Below are positions 8,003 to 15,970 of a stretch of 16,423 bases of DNA, in pieces. How positions within the stretch are numbered: the stretch's first letter is position 1; every line of letters starts with the position of its first letter. The stretch is from Ignavibacteria bacterium. Its GTDB lineage: Bacteria; Bacteroidota; Ignavibacteria; Tepidaquicellales; OLB5. The translations under genes were made by a program, and so were the position numbers. Below the pieces are notes generated by a model, which searched no databases, was not told where the DNA came from, and worked only from the letters and a program-made list of their open reading frames with translations. Where the stretch lies: the NCBI GenBank assembly GCA_026417195.1, contig JAOADS010000025.1, forward strand, positions 1-16,423, read 5' to 3'.

Positions 8003-9997
8003 TTGAATCAAAAATTTTTTAAATATATTTGTTTGTTTTTATCTCTGTATTCATTATCTCATTGTGACGAAAGATATGAAACAGGTGATATTGATTTTAA
8101 ATTTAAAGCAGGAGAAACATACGATAAATCTGTTCTCACGGAAATACTGGTTTTGCCACGTGAAAAGTATTTTAACAGGATAAATTTAGAGGAAGATAGA
8201 CAAAGGTTAGCTAAATTTTATTTTGATAATGGTTTTTTTGATGTTATAGTTGATACATTAACTGAAATTAATGAAGATCAGATTAATGTTACTTTTACGA
8301 TTTTTGAGAATTCAAGATATGTAATAAGGGAGTTTCAGATAATAGGTCTGGAAGGAATTCCAGAAAAACTTAAAGAAGAGATAAACCGTTCGGAAATTAA
8401 TGCTGGCAAGCCTTACTCCAAGAGTTTCGTCAATTCGGAAAAAGACAGAATACTTAATATTTTATGGAATAACGGATATTACTATGCTAGGATTGATACT
8501 TCAAGAAGTCTGATAGATTCTTCACGAAGAGGTGTGATAGTGGGTAAATATTCAGATGATCTTCAGCAAAATCCGGAGTTTAAAAACAAGGTTTTGGTCA
8601 GAATGAGATTTACAGGTGCAGACAGAGTTTATTACTTTGGAGAATCAGAAATAACGATCAATAATAACAGATACGGATTCAGCAAGGATATCGTAATCAG
8701 GGAGCTCAAGTTCAAAGGTGGTGAAATCTTTGATAAAAGTAAAATTGCCGAAAGTGAACGCAATTTTACCAAACTTCCAATAATACAATTAGGAAGAATC
8801 ATAACAGTTGACCCTGATAGTAGTTCTGACAGAGTTAATGTCAGAGTAATTATAACGCTTGGCAAGAAGTATGAAATCACACCTGGAATTTCTGCTGTTT
8901 ATCTTAATAACAGGTTTTTCGCAGGTGCTTCCGTCCAATACACAGATAAGGATTTTTTTGGTGGAGGAAGGGTTTTCTCAACAAAGGTAGAAGCTTTATA
9001 CAACAGCATGGGTAATAATCAACTTGAAATTTCATTTAATTTATTTCAACCCTTCCTTTTTAGGAGTAACCTCACGGCTGATTTTACAACCAGTTTCGGT
9101 ATTTACAATTTTCTGGATGATTTTGAATATATTTATACTCAGAATCTTGCAAGGCTAAGTTATTTTATAAGGGAATATACTTTTTACAACAATGCATATC
9201 TTGATATTACATATGATCATCTAAGACTGAGGATTAAAAATAATATAGTCGATGATCAGGGGAATGTTACACCGGCAGGAAAGAGGAGAAGTTTTTCAAA
9301 TTCTATAGTCGGTTTCAGTCTGGTTCACAATAACACAAATGATCTCTTTAATCCTTCAAAGGGTTTCTATCATCAGCTTACTCTTGAAAACGCGGGGGCT
9401 TTACCGAGACTGATAGCAGTTTTTAACAAGAGCCTGCTTTTTTCCCAATATTTCAAGTTTTTCATCCCTAACAGGTTTTATTTTGATTTAACCGGTGGTC
9501 GCAGGACAACTATATTTGCTTTTAACATTGAAGTAGGAAATATAACGGAATATGGCAGAGGCGGTAACATTATACCGGTTGACAGGATATATAAATTTTT
9601 CAGCGGAGGAGGCAATAGTCTCAGAGGCTGGGCACCTCAGACCGGAGGAATACTTACTGATCCGAAAGACGGAGGCAAATTTCTCTTTGAGGGTGGATAT
9701 GAAATCAGAAGGAGACCGTTTCCTCAACGTAGTTTTTTTTATCCTGTATGGATTGTGGTTTTTCTGGACTGGGGAAATGTCTGGGAAAATATAGGAATGT
9801 TTAAGTTTAACCAGATAGCTTTAGCAACTGGACTTGGCGTGAGGTATGATACATTTGTTGGGCCGATACGAATAGATTTCGGCTTCAAGCTTTTTAATCC
9901 TTTAGCTGACAAGGGTAATCACTGGCTTTGGGAAAATCCCGGACAGATTTTTAAAAATAAATTTGCCATACAGTTTGGTCTTGGCAATGCGTTCTGA
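8003..9997 (+). CDS. Omp85-family outer-membrane assembly protein, TamL/BamA-like
   Basis: This 664-residue protein has an N-terminal hydrophobic segment followed by a Cys at residue 21, three POTRA-like repeats (about 25-103, 105-200 and 203-290, each with a G-x-x-Y/F-x-K/R pattern) and a C-terminal beta-barrel from about 291. The barrel carries the Omp85 hallmark LRGW at 540-543 and ends in Phe. Such proteins insert or assemble outer-membrane proteins. The short POTRA set and the N-terminal Cys fit TamL, the lipid-anchored TamA variant described in Bacteroidetes/Chlorobi, rather than BamA with five POTRAs. The lipobox is poor (LSHC, His before Cys), so lipidation is uncertain. The start is TTG; no ATG lies near, and the signal segment fixes this start. 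It begins 17 nt after a terminator and is followed 9 nt later by holB. No TamB gene is visible here. Confidence 0.9.
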   Translation: MNQKFFKYICLFLSLYSLSHCDERYETGDIDFKFKAGETYDKSVLTEILVLPREKYFNRINLEEDRQRLAKFYFDNGFFDVIVDTLTEINEDQINVTFTIFENSRYVIREFQIIGLEGIPEKLKEEINRSEINAGKPYSKSFVNSEKDRILNILWNNGYYYARIDTSRSLIDSSRRGVIVGKYSDDLQQNPEFKNKVLVRMRFTGADRVYYFGESEITINNNRYGFSKDIVIRELKFKGGEIFDKSKIAESERNFTKLPIIQLGRIITVDPDSSSDRVNVRVIITLGKKYEITPGISAVYLNNRFFAGASVQYTDKDFFGGGRVFSTKVEALYNSMGNNQLEISFNLFQPFLFRSNLTADFTTSFGIYNFLDDFEYIYTQNLARLSYFIREYTFYNNAYLDITYDHLRLRIKNNIVDDQGNVTPAGKRRSFSNSIVGFSLVHNNTNDLFNPSKGFYHQLTLENAGALPRLIAVFNKSLLFSQYFKFFIPNRFYFDLTGGRRTTIFAFNIEVGNITEYGRGGNIIPVDRIYKFFSGGGNSLRGWAPQTGGILTDPKDGGKFLFEGGYEIRRRPFPQRSFFYPVWIVVFLDWGNVWENIGMFKFNQIALATGLGVRYDTFVGPIRIDFGFKLFNPLADKGNHWLWENPGQIFKNKFAIQFGLGNAF

Positions 9998-10006
9998 ATC
10001 AAGATT

Positions 10007-11137
10007 ATGTGGAGAAACATAGCAGGACAAAATAAAGTTAAGGAAAAACTCAACACCATATATTTTTCCGGAAAAATTGCCCATGCATATCTTTTTTACG
10101 GACCTGACGGAGTGGGGAAGGATGCAACGGCGATTGAATTTGCTAAGTTAGTTAACTGTGAGAATCCTTCGGCCAGCGGTTCATGTGATTCGTGTTCAGG
10201 ATGCAGAAAGGTAAAGTCACTTAGATCAGAACTTCTAAGTATTGTAACAGCACTACCGGCTGGTGTTTCAGATGATTCAGGTTCAGATCCGGTTGAAAAG
10301 CTTAGCCAGACTGAGTTTGAGAACTATATGGAAGAGCTGGAAAAGAAATCACTTAATCCATATCATAAAATTACACTTCATGGAGCGAATAATATAAGGA
10401 TAAACAGCATAAGGTGGCTTATAGAGAAAATATATCTTACAGCTTCAGAAGGCAAAGTGAAAGTTTTCCTGATTTCAGAGGCAGATAAATTGAGACAGGA
10501 AGCTGCAAATGCTCTTTTAAAGGTATTAGAGGAACCACCTAAGAGAAGCTTGATTATAATTACAACTTCCAAAATAAATGCACTTCCTGAAACTATCACC
10601 GGAAGGTGTCAGAAGATATATTTTGAAAATCTTAGGACGAATGAAATAATTGAGAAACTCTCTCAAGAATCAGTCTGGCAGGATGATGAAATCAGACTTG
10701 CAGCTAAACTAGGATGTGGTTCCTACTCAAATGCAGAGCAATTGCTTAGGGAAGGCATCAGGGAATCAAGGGAAACGGTGATAAAGTTTCTTATAGCTTC
10801 AATCAAGGGTAGTTACGGTGAACTTGTTTCAATTTCAAAAAATATAGCAGCCAAAAACAACAGGGAAAAAGTAAAGCATTTCCTGTTTATATTAAATCTC
10901 TGGTTCAGGGATCTGCTGTATATCAGAAATGGTGTAAATAGTGAGGAGATGATTGTGAATTACGATTTGAGAGAAAGGCTGATAAAATTAAATGTCAATT
11001 ATCCACATGCAGACATATTTAAAATTATCTTGGAACTTGAGGATGCGGAAAGACTGGTGAATCAAAACGTTCAGCCGTATTTAATATTAGTGAATCTGGG
11101 CATTAAACTTACGGATCTTATAGACAAGGCAAATTAA
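10007..11137 (+). CDS. holB: DNA polymerase III delta' subunit (clamp loader)
   Basis: This 376-residue AAA+ protein is the delta' subunit of the clamp-loader complex, which places the sliding clamp on primed DNA. The Walker A-type loop is GPDGVGKD at 32-39. Four Cys (51, 60, 63, 66) form the zinc module of this family. A SEADKL segment replaces a canonical Walker B acid box near residue 157, as is usual for delta', and NALLKVLEEPP follows. The SRC motif reads GRC (199-201), keeping the Arg and Cys. An acidic insertion at about 80-120 ending near NPYHKI accounts for the length over E. coli HolB (334) and is, from memory, common in Chlorobi/Bacteroidota homologues. DnaX/gamma-tau is the main alternative, but the C-terminal region and length favour delta'. 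It probably shares a transcript with the upstream TamL-like gene. Confidence 0.9.
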   Translation: MWRNIAGQNKVKEKLNTIYFSGKIAHAYLFYGPDGVGKDATAIEFAKLVNCENPSASGSCDSCSGCRKVKSLRSELLSIVTALPAGVSDDSGSDPVEKLSQTEFENYMEELEKKSLNPYHKITLHGANNIRINSIRWLIEKIYLTASEGKVKVFLISEADKLRQEAANALLKVLEEPPKRSLIIITTSKINALPETITGRCQKIYFENLRTNEIIEKLSQESVWQDDEIRLAAKLGCGSYSNAEQLLREGIRESRETVIKFLIASIKGSYGELVSISKNIAAKNNREKVKHFLFILNLWFRDLLYIRNGVNSEEMIVNYDLRERLIKLNVNYPHADIFKIILELEDAERLVNQNVQPYLILVNLGIKLTDLIDKAN

Positions 11138-11147
11138 CAATTGTATT

Positions 11148-12119
11148 TTATTCAAGTTCATATATGATTTTCTGTTCTCCTATCTTAAGAGGGAAGATTA
11201 TATCCTGTGCATTTTCTTTTTCAATAATTTTCTGAAACTCACCTAAAGGCTCAATCGGATGGGCATCTGCAAGCATTAAGGTACCATAATGTATCGGGAT
11301 CATATATTTTGCATTAATGTCTCTGAAAATATTGTAAGCACAGGGAGGAAATACATGATTATAAGTTCCGCATTGATTACAATCGGCACAGGGACCAATT
11401 GGTATTAAGGCAAGATCTATTTTGAATTTTTCTCCCAGTTGTTTGAATTTGTTTTCGTGATATCCGGTATCTCCGGCAAAATATACACATAGTCCGTTAT
11501 ACTCAATTATATAGCCGGTGAAAGCATTATCTCCCCAGATGTAGCCGTCAATGCCGTATCTTCCTCCCCAATGCTGGGCAAATACTGATGTAACTTTTAC
11601 ACCATCAACGGTTTTCGTTTCTCCTGTGATATTTTTTCTGTAACCCCTGTCATTTTTCATTCTTATCATTTTGAAGTTATATTGAGGTATGTAGTTTTCT
11701 GCATCCTCAGGAAATATTAACGCCTTACCCGAACTTTTCGTCTCAAGTATTTCAAGGCTTCCGAGACTCAGGTGATCAAAATGTGAATGTGAAATAAGTA
11801 TTATGTCACACACAGGTATGTTATCAATATCCATACCCGGTTCAATTATTCTACGGGCTAATTCACCTGCAGTTTCAGTTAAAAGTGGATCTGTGATTAT
11901 TACCTTATCATCCATCTGTATCAATACAGTAGAATGCCCAATCCACAGAGCTGATAATCTTACGTTTTTCCTTACAGGATCTGAAATTTTATTTTCTACT
12001 TTTTCCGGTGAACTGAAAAAAACAGGTATGTTCCTGACCGAAGAATAAAAAATATTACATGAAATGGTGACAGCAGATAAACTTAAGCCCAAAATTATAA
12101 ACCTAAAAGGATTTTTCAT
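11148..12119 (-). CDS. Metallo-beta-lactamase-fold hydrolase (UlaG/NAPE-PLD-like), exported or membrane-anchored
   Basis: This 323-residue protein has the MBL fold that binds metal ions for hydrolysis. It shows WIGHSTVLI, the metal motif HSHFDH (H111, H113, D115, H116), FAQHWGG, GDTG with D217, and IPIHYG with H277. This arrangement matches the UlaG and NAPE-PLD-like branch, whose members cleave lactones, phosphodiesters or amide lipids; the substrate here is not predictable. A Cys cluster (C244, C247, C250, C260) sits in a loop where relatives normally carry other residues. The ATG at 12119 is preferred: it begins a basic plus hydrophobic export segment ending near a Cys (TISC, a weak lipobox) and lies 4 nt after the upstream stop. 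An in-frame ATG at 12170 would overlap that gene by 47 nt and put extra residues ahead of the signal segment. It is convergent with holB, 10 nt apart. Confidence 0.88.
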   Translation of the reverse strand: MKNPFRFIILGLSLSAVTISCNIFYSSVRNIPVFFSSPEKVENKISDPVRKNVRLSALWIGHSTVLIQMDDKVIITDPLLTETAGELARRIIEPGMDIDNIPVCDIILISHSHFDHLSLGSLEILETKSSGKALIFPEDAENYIPQYNFKMIRMKNDRGYRKNITGETKTVDGVKVTSVFAQHWGGRYGIDGYIWGDNAFTGYIIEYNGLCVYFAGDTGYHENKFKQLGEKFKIDLALIPIGPCADCNQCGTYNHVFPPCAYNIFRDINAKYMIPIHYGTLMLADAHPIEPLGEFQKIIEKENAQDIIFPLKIGEQKIIYELE

Positions 12120-12123
12120 GCAG

Positions 12124-12711
12124 TTAATAATATTTGAAATATAATCCCAAATAATAGCGGCTTTGAGCATTATGACTGTATGAAAGTTTTAAGCCAAGCA
12201 TACCAAAGAAAGTATATACAACACCTTCAAGAAAAACACCTGAATATTTTTTGTTATTCAGAGATGATTTCTGATTATAATAACCCATTCCCACTGATAC
12301 AGAAAGATATTCACCTTTATGAGCTATGGGAAGAATTATCCTTCCACCTGTTTTCCAATGGAATTTGCCAATTGTTGAATATTTAAAATTACCGGTTATA
12401 TAAGACGGCTCAAAAAAAATCTCTGCCGAACCAGAGAATCTTTTAGATGGCTTTATGTGAAAAAAACTAAGCGGAGGCAGATATTCATTAGCTCCGAAAC
12501 TGTATGATACAGGGATAATGTTCCAGGAAAGGCCAAACTTAAGTGATGAGCTGGATTCGTTTCTGTCTTCATAATATCCGGGTGAGGGTATTGTCTGGAG
12601 CAATGTCCATGTAATCCATTTTAACGGACCTGTGCCAGACTGAAGTTGTGCTTCTAGCGCTTGAGGCAGGAGAATCAGTGAGTAAAATATTAAGTAAATT
12701 GAAATTCTCAT
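12124..12711 (-). CDS. Uncharacterised exported protein, probably small outer-membrane beta-barrel
   Basis: I do not recognise this 195-residue protein. From the ATG at 12711 it has a classical signal peptide (MRIS, hydrophobic stretch, A-Q cleavage region near residues 20-22). In-frame TTG (12723) and GTG (12717) codons would add up to four residues and are less likely. The rest is rich in alternating aromatic/polar strands broken by Gly, Asn and Ser turns, and it ends in YYLGLYFKYY with an aromatic C-terminal residue. That pattern fits a small outer-membrane beta-barrel of about eight strands. The gene lies 4 nt before the MBL-fold hydrolase gene, so the two are probably one transcript and may act together in the envelope; that link is inference. 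It diverges from the PHP gene over a short spacer. Confidence 0.7.
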   Translation of the reverse strand: MRISIYLIFYSLILLPQALEAQLQSGTGPLKWITWTLLQTIPSPGYYEDRNESSSSLKFGLSWNIIPVSYSFGANEYLPPLSFFHIKPSKRFSGSAEIFFEPSYITGNFKYSTIGKFHWKTGGRIILPIAHKGEYLSVSVGMGYYNQKSSLNNKKYSGVFLEGVVYTFFGMLGLKLSYSHNAQSRYYLGLYFKYY

Positions 12712-12738
12712 AAACACACGCAATAATACATTTATATT

Positions 12739-12757
12739 AATAACTTTTAAAGTTATT
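12739..12757. repeat. Perfect 19-bp palindrome in a divergent intergenic region (candidate operator)
   Basis: AATAACTTT and AAAGTTATT are exact reverse complements around one central T. The site lies in the 61-bp spacer between the divergent barrel-like/MBL genes (- strand) and the PHP/purF genes (+ strand), 15 bases before the PHP start. Each strand contains TAACTTT, close to the Bacteroidota -7 promoter form TAnnTTTG, but no matching -33 TTTG is evident. It may be an operator or paired promoter; AT-rich chance symmetry is possible. Confidence 0.4.
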
Positions 12758-12772
12758 TTAGTTTATTAAAAA

Positions 12773-13846
12773 ATGTTTGAATATTCAGGTTTTATCCATA
12801 TCCATTCTTTATACTCAGACGGAACTGGGAAAATAGAAGACATAGCCCGATTTGCAGCAGAATCAGGGCTTGATTTTATAATAATGACAGACCACAATAC
12901 CCTTAAACCTAAAAATGATGGGTATGAAAAATGGATTAACGGAGTAATGGTTATAATCGGTTATGAGGTTAATGATATTCATAACAGAAATCATTATCTT
13001 GTCTTCGGGCTTGATGAAGTGATAGGATCTTATTCTGAAATAGCAAACGGTGAAACGGCTTGTTTGCTTTCTGCACCTGAATATGTAAGAAAAGTGAAGG
13101 AAAAAGGAGGAATAGGTTTTATAGCTCACCCTGATGAAGAACGCAAGGGGCTGCCGGGACAACAGGCATATCCATGGACAGCTGAGACGGACGATTATAC
13201 CGGTATTGAAATATGGAATCATATGAGTCAGTGGATAGAAGGAATGAATCAATCAAACAAACTTGACAGGTTTCTCCATCCTTTAAAGTCAGTTACTGCT
13301 CCTTCTCAGAAAACTCTTGACAGGTGGGACACGGCAGCACTTTCAAGACATGTTACAGGTATAGGAGGAGTTGATGCACATGCACTTAAACAGAATATAT
13401 TAGGGCTTTTTGAAGTAGAGATATTTCCCTATAAAGTTTTGTTTAAATCTATCAGAACACACGTTTTCCTGAATGATCCCATAGAGAAAAGCAACGATAA
13501 ACTTTTCAATGTATATAAAATGAATATTCTGAAGGCGCTTGAAACAGGGAAGTGCTTTATTTCAAATCACTATTTAGGAGATGCACGTGGTTTCAGATTT
13601 TTTGCAGAATATAACGGAAAGAATTACAACACTGGCGATGAAATAAGTATTAATGACGGAAAAGTTATTCTTAGAACACTTGTTCCGAAACCGTGTAATA
13701 TAAAAATAGTTCACAATGGGAATATGATCAGTGAATCTGAATCTATGAATCATACAATTGATGTTAAGGAAAAAGGGATTTACAGGGCTGAATGTTTCAG
13801 GGGCGGAAAAGCCTGGATCTTTTCAAATCACATTAGGATAGTTTAA
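12773..13846 (+). CDS. PHP-domain metallohydrolase (CehA/McbA-like)
   Basis: This 357-residue cytoplasmic protein carries the four PHP metal-binding motifs: HIHSLYSDGT with H9 and H11, TDHNT with D40 and H41 followed by E65, H119 in IAHPDE, and D201/H203 in GGVDAHA. PHP enzymes hydrolyse phosphate esters or other bonds using two or three metal ions. The C-terminal part (about 285-357) looks like a small beta-sandwich ending in a GIYRAE-AWIFSNHI pattern, which I associate with CehA/McbA-type stand-alone PHP proteins rather than with DNA polymerase or histidinol phosphatase. Substrate is unknown. The ATG at 12773 is the only good start; there is no Shine-Dalgarno. Its stop is 5 nt before purF, so the two are very likely cotranscribed, but I know of no established step of purine synthesis for this enzyme. 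Confidence 0.87.
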   Translation: MFEYSGFIHIHSLYSDGTGKIEDIARFAAESGLDFIIMTDHNTLKPKNDGYEKWINGVMVIIGYEVNDIHNRNHYLVFGLDEVIGSYSEIANGETACLLSAPEYVRKVKEKGGIGFIAHPDEERKGLPGQQAYPWTAETDDYTGIEIWNHMSQWIEGMNQSNKLDRFLHPLKSVTAPSQKTLDRWDTAALSRHVTGIGGVDAHALKQNILGLFEVEIFPYKVLFKSIRTHVFLNDPIEKSNDKLFNVYKMNILKALETGKCFISNHYLGDARGFRFFAEYNGKNYNTGDEISINDGKVILRTLVPKPCNIKIVHNGNMISESESMNHTIDVKEKGIYRAECFRGGKAWIFSNHIRIV

Positions 13847-13851
13847 GGTCA

Positions 13852-15363
13852 ATGAAAGATAAAATCAAAATTAATCCGGATAAGCCCAGAAGTAACTGTG
13901 CAATATTCGGGATATTTAACCATCCTCAGGCAGCGGTAATAACTTATTATGGTCTGCATTCTCAGCAACACAGGGGACAGGAAGCTTCTGGAATATGTTC
14001 CTGTGAGTATCTGCCCGAACAGAAAAAGTACAGGTTTAATATTCACAAAGGTCATGGAATTGCTCTTGAGGTTTTCTCTAAGAGAAATATTCTCACAGAA
14101 CAACTTAAAGGAACTATAGCAATCGGGCATAACAGATATTCAACAACAGGAGGATCAGATTCCAGGGTTAATATACAGCCCTTCAGTGTGAATTTCAGCG
14201 GTGGTCACCTGGCTTTATCTCACAACGGGAATTTCACAAATACCAGACAGTTAAGAAGCCAGCTTCAAAGAGAGGGAACAATATTTCAGACATCAACTGA
14301 CAGTGAAATACTTCTTCATCTTATAGCAAGATCGAAGGAGAGGGATATAACTGATAAAATCATGGAAGCCTGTAGTCAGATTAAAGGAGCTTATTCAATA
14401 GTTCTTATGACGGATGAGAGATTGTATGCAATAAGGGATCCTTATGCTATAAGACCACTTTCTATGGCTAAGCTGGGAAAGAGTTTTGTTTTTGCTTCTG
14501 AAACCTGTGCGTTCGATATCATTAATGCTGAATATATAAGGGATCTTGCCGCAGGGGAAATAGTAATGATTGATTCTGAAGCTGTCAATAACGGCAGTGA
14601 GAAATCATTCTTCATAGAAAAATCTGGTGAAACCAGACATTGTATTTTTGAATACATTTATTTTTCTCGTCCTGATTCAATGATTTTTGAGAACACTGTG
14701 GATAAAGTAAGAAGAAAGCTTGGTAAAAACCTTGCAATTGAAAAACCTTCTCCTTCAGCTAAAAAGGAAGATAAAAAGGTTGTGATTATCAGCGTGCCTG
14801 ATTCCAGTAACACCGCTACACTTGGATACGTCACTGAAACTATAAAATCCAATCCTTACGTTAAATTAGAACTTGGGCTGATAAGGAGTCACTATGTTGG
14901 CAGGACATTTATACAACCCGGACAGGATAATCGTGAAATAAAGGTTAAGGCTAAGTTTAATACTGTAAAATCTGTTTTGAAAAACCGTATAGTTGTTATA
15001 GTTGATGATTCAATAGTCAGAGGAACAACAGCTAAACTTCTTGTTAAACTTGTAAAGGAAGCCTCCCCTAAGGAAATTCACCTTAGGATAACTTCTCCAC
15101 CTATAATTTCTCCGTGTTATTACGGTATGGATTTCCCGTCCAAAGATGAACTTATAGCTAATCAGTGTGAGAATGATCTTGAGAAAATAAGACAATATCT
15201 TGATGTAGATTCGGTTGAATACCTTTCTATAGATAAACTTCATGAATCTGTCCCGCAGCGTATTAATTCACATGGCGAAAAGATAGGTTATTGTGATGCA
15301 TGCTTCAGTGGTCAATATCCAGTGGAAATAGAGGAAATAAACAAAGATGAATTTGAAGAATAA
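13852..15363 (+). CDS. purF: Amidophosphoribosyltransferase (purine synthesis, first committed step)
   Basis: This 503-residue enzyme converts PRPP and glutamine to 5-phosphoribosylamine in the cytoplasm. The N-terminal glutaminase domain has its nucleophile at C16 (SNC-AIFGIF), implying removal of a 15-residue propeptide, and includes QQHRGQEASG, GHNRYSTTG and LSHNGN. The phosphoribosyltransferase domain has the PRPP loop VDDSIVRGTT at 384-393. Cys 264 (CIFEYIYFSRPDS), 422 (PCYYG), 481 and 484 (CDAC) match the four [4Fe-4S] ligands of the Bacillus subtilis enzyme, so this is the propeptide-bearing iron-sulfur type and not the E. coli type. Length is ordinary. The ATG at 13852 lies 5 nt after the PHP gene. 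It ends one base before the ruvA stop on the other strand, so no terminator separates the two transcripts. Confidence 0.97.
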   Translation: MKDKIKINPDKPRSNCAIFGIFNHPQAAVITYYGLHSQQHRGQEASGICSCEYLPEQKKYRFNIHKGHGIALEVFSKRNILTEQLKGTIAIGHNRYSTTGGSDSRVNIQPFSVNFSGGHLALSHNGNFTNTRQLRSQLQREGTIFQTSTDSEILLHLIARSKERDITDKIMEACSQIKGAYSIVLMTDERLYAIRDPYAIRPLSMAKLGKSFVFASETCAFDIINAEYIRDLAAGEIVMIDSEAVNNGSEKSFFIEKSGETRHCIFEYIYFSRPDSMIFENTVDKVRRKLGKNLAIEKPSPSAKKEDKKVVIISVPDSSNTATLGYVTETIKSNPYVKLELGLIRSHYVGRTFIQPGQDNREIKVKAKFNTVKSVLKNRIVVIVDDSIVRGTTAKLLVKLVKEASPKEIHLRITSPPIISPCYYGMDFPSKDELIANQCENDLEKIRQYLDVDSVEYLSIDKLHESVPQRINSHGEKIGYCDACFSGQYPVEIEEINKDEFEE

Positions 15364-15364
15364 G

Positions 15365-15970
15365 TTACTTTCCTCTTAGTATTTCCTTTATAATCTCTTC
15401 CGGTTTCATATCTGAAATATTGTTTCCGGATAAAAAGCTTTTAAGCATCTTATCTGCTTCTGTTCTGTTGTAGCCCAATGACATAAGAGCAGAAAGGATT
15501 TCAGATTCTTTTGATAACTGGGTAAGTTTACCTGAAAGATCTGCTGTAGAGGTAATTTCTGTTTTGTTTATTTTATCTTTTAATTCCACAATAAGTCTTT
15601 CTGCTGTTTTTTTTCCTACTCCGGGTATTTTTGTAAGAGGAAGGTGATTACCTTTTAAGACAAGCTCGTTAAATTCAGTGTATGATATTGAGGAAAGTAT
15701 GCTCAATGCTGTTTTAGGACCTACTCCTGATATTGAAATTATCTGCCTGAAACATTCTCTTTCACCTTCTTCTTTAAATCCGTAAAGTGAAATGCTTATA
15801 GGATTGTCTTTGAGGTGAAGATGAGTTAAAATTGTCACTTCATCTCCTGGATCGCCGATCTTCTGTACTGTCTCAACAGGTGAGAGTATGTTATATCCAA
15901 TGTTGTTAGATTCAATAATAACTGAAGTAGGTTTTTTAGAGATAATTTTCCCTTTGATAAACTCTATCAA
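15365..15970 (-). CDS. ruvA: Holliday junction branch migration protein RuvA
   Basis: This 201-residue DNA-binding subunit forms tetramers on Holliday junctions and recruits the RuvB motor. The N-terminal OB-fold domain (1-64) ends with L-x-x-x-D-x-x-x-x-LYGF. Two helix-hairpin-helix motifs follow, ISGVGPKTAL at 79-88 and IPGVGKKTAERL at 115-126, the latter leading into IVELKDKI. The C-terminal RuvB-contact domain (about 155-201) contains ALMSLGYNRTEADKML. Length is normal. The start is TTG at 15970, supported by the conserved MI-x-F/L-x-GKI beginning, and it overlaps the ruvC stop as TTGA, so translation is probably coupled. No ruvB is in the window. Confidence 0.96.
   Translation of the reverse strand: MIEFIKGKIISKKPTSVIIESNNIGYNILSPVETVQKIGDPGDEVTILTHLHLKDNPISISLYGFKEEGERECFRQIISISGVGPKTALSILSSISYTEFNELVLKGNHLPLTKIPGVGKKTAERLIVELKDKINKTEITSTADLSGKLTQLSKESEILSALMSLGYNRTEADKMLKSFLSGNNISDMKPEEIIKEILRGK

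Noticed and set aside
12120..12170. Upstream ATG at 12170 as start of the MBL-fold gene
   Set aside because: It would overlap the preceding gene by 47 nt and place 17 residues ahead of a normal export segment. The ATG at 12119 fits better.
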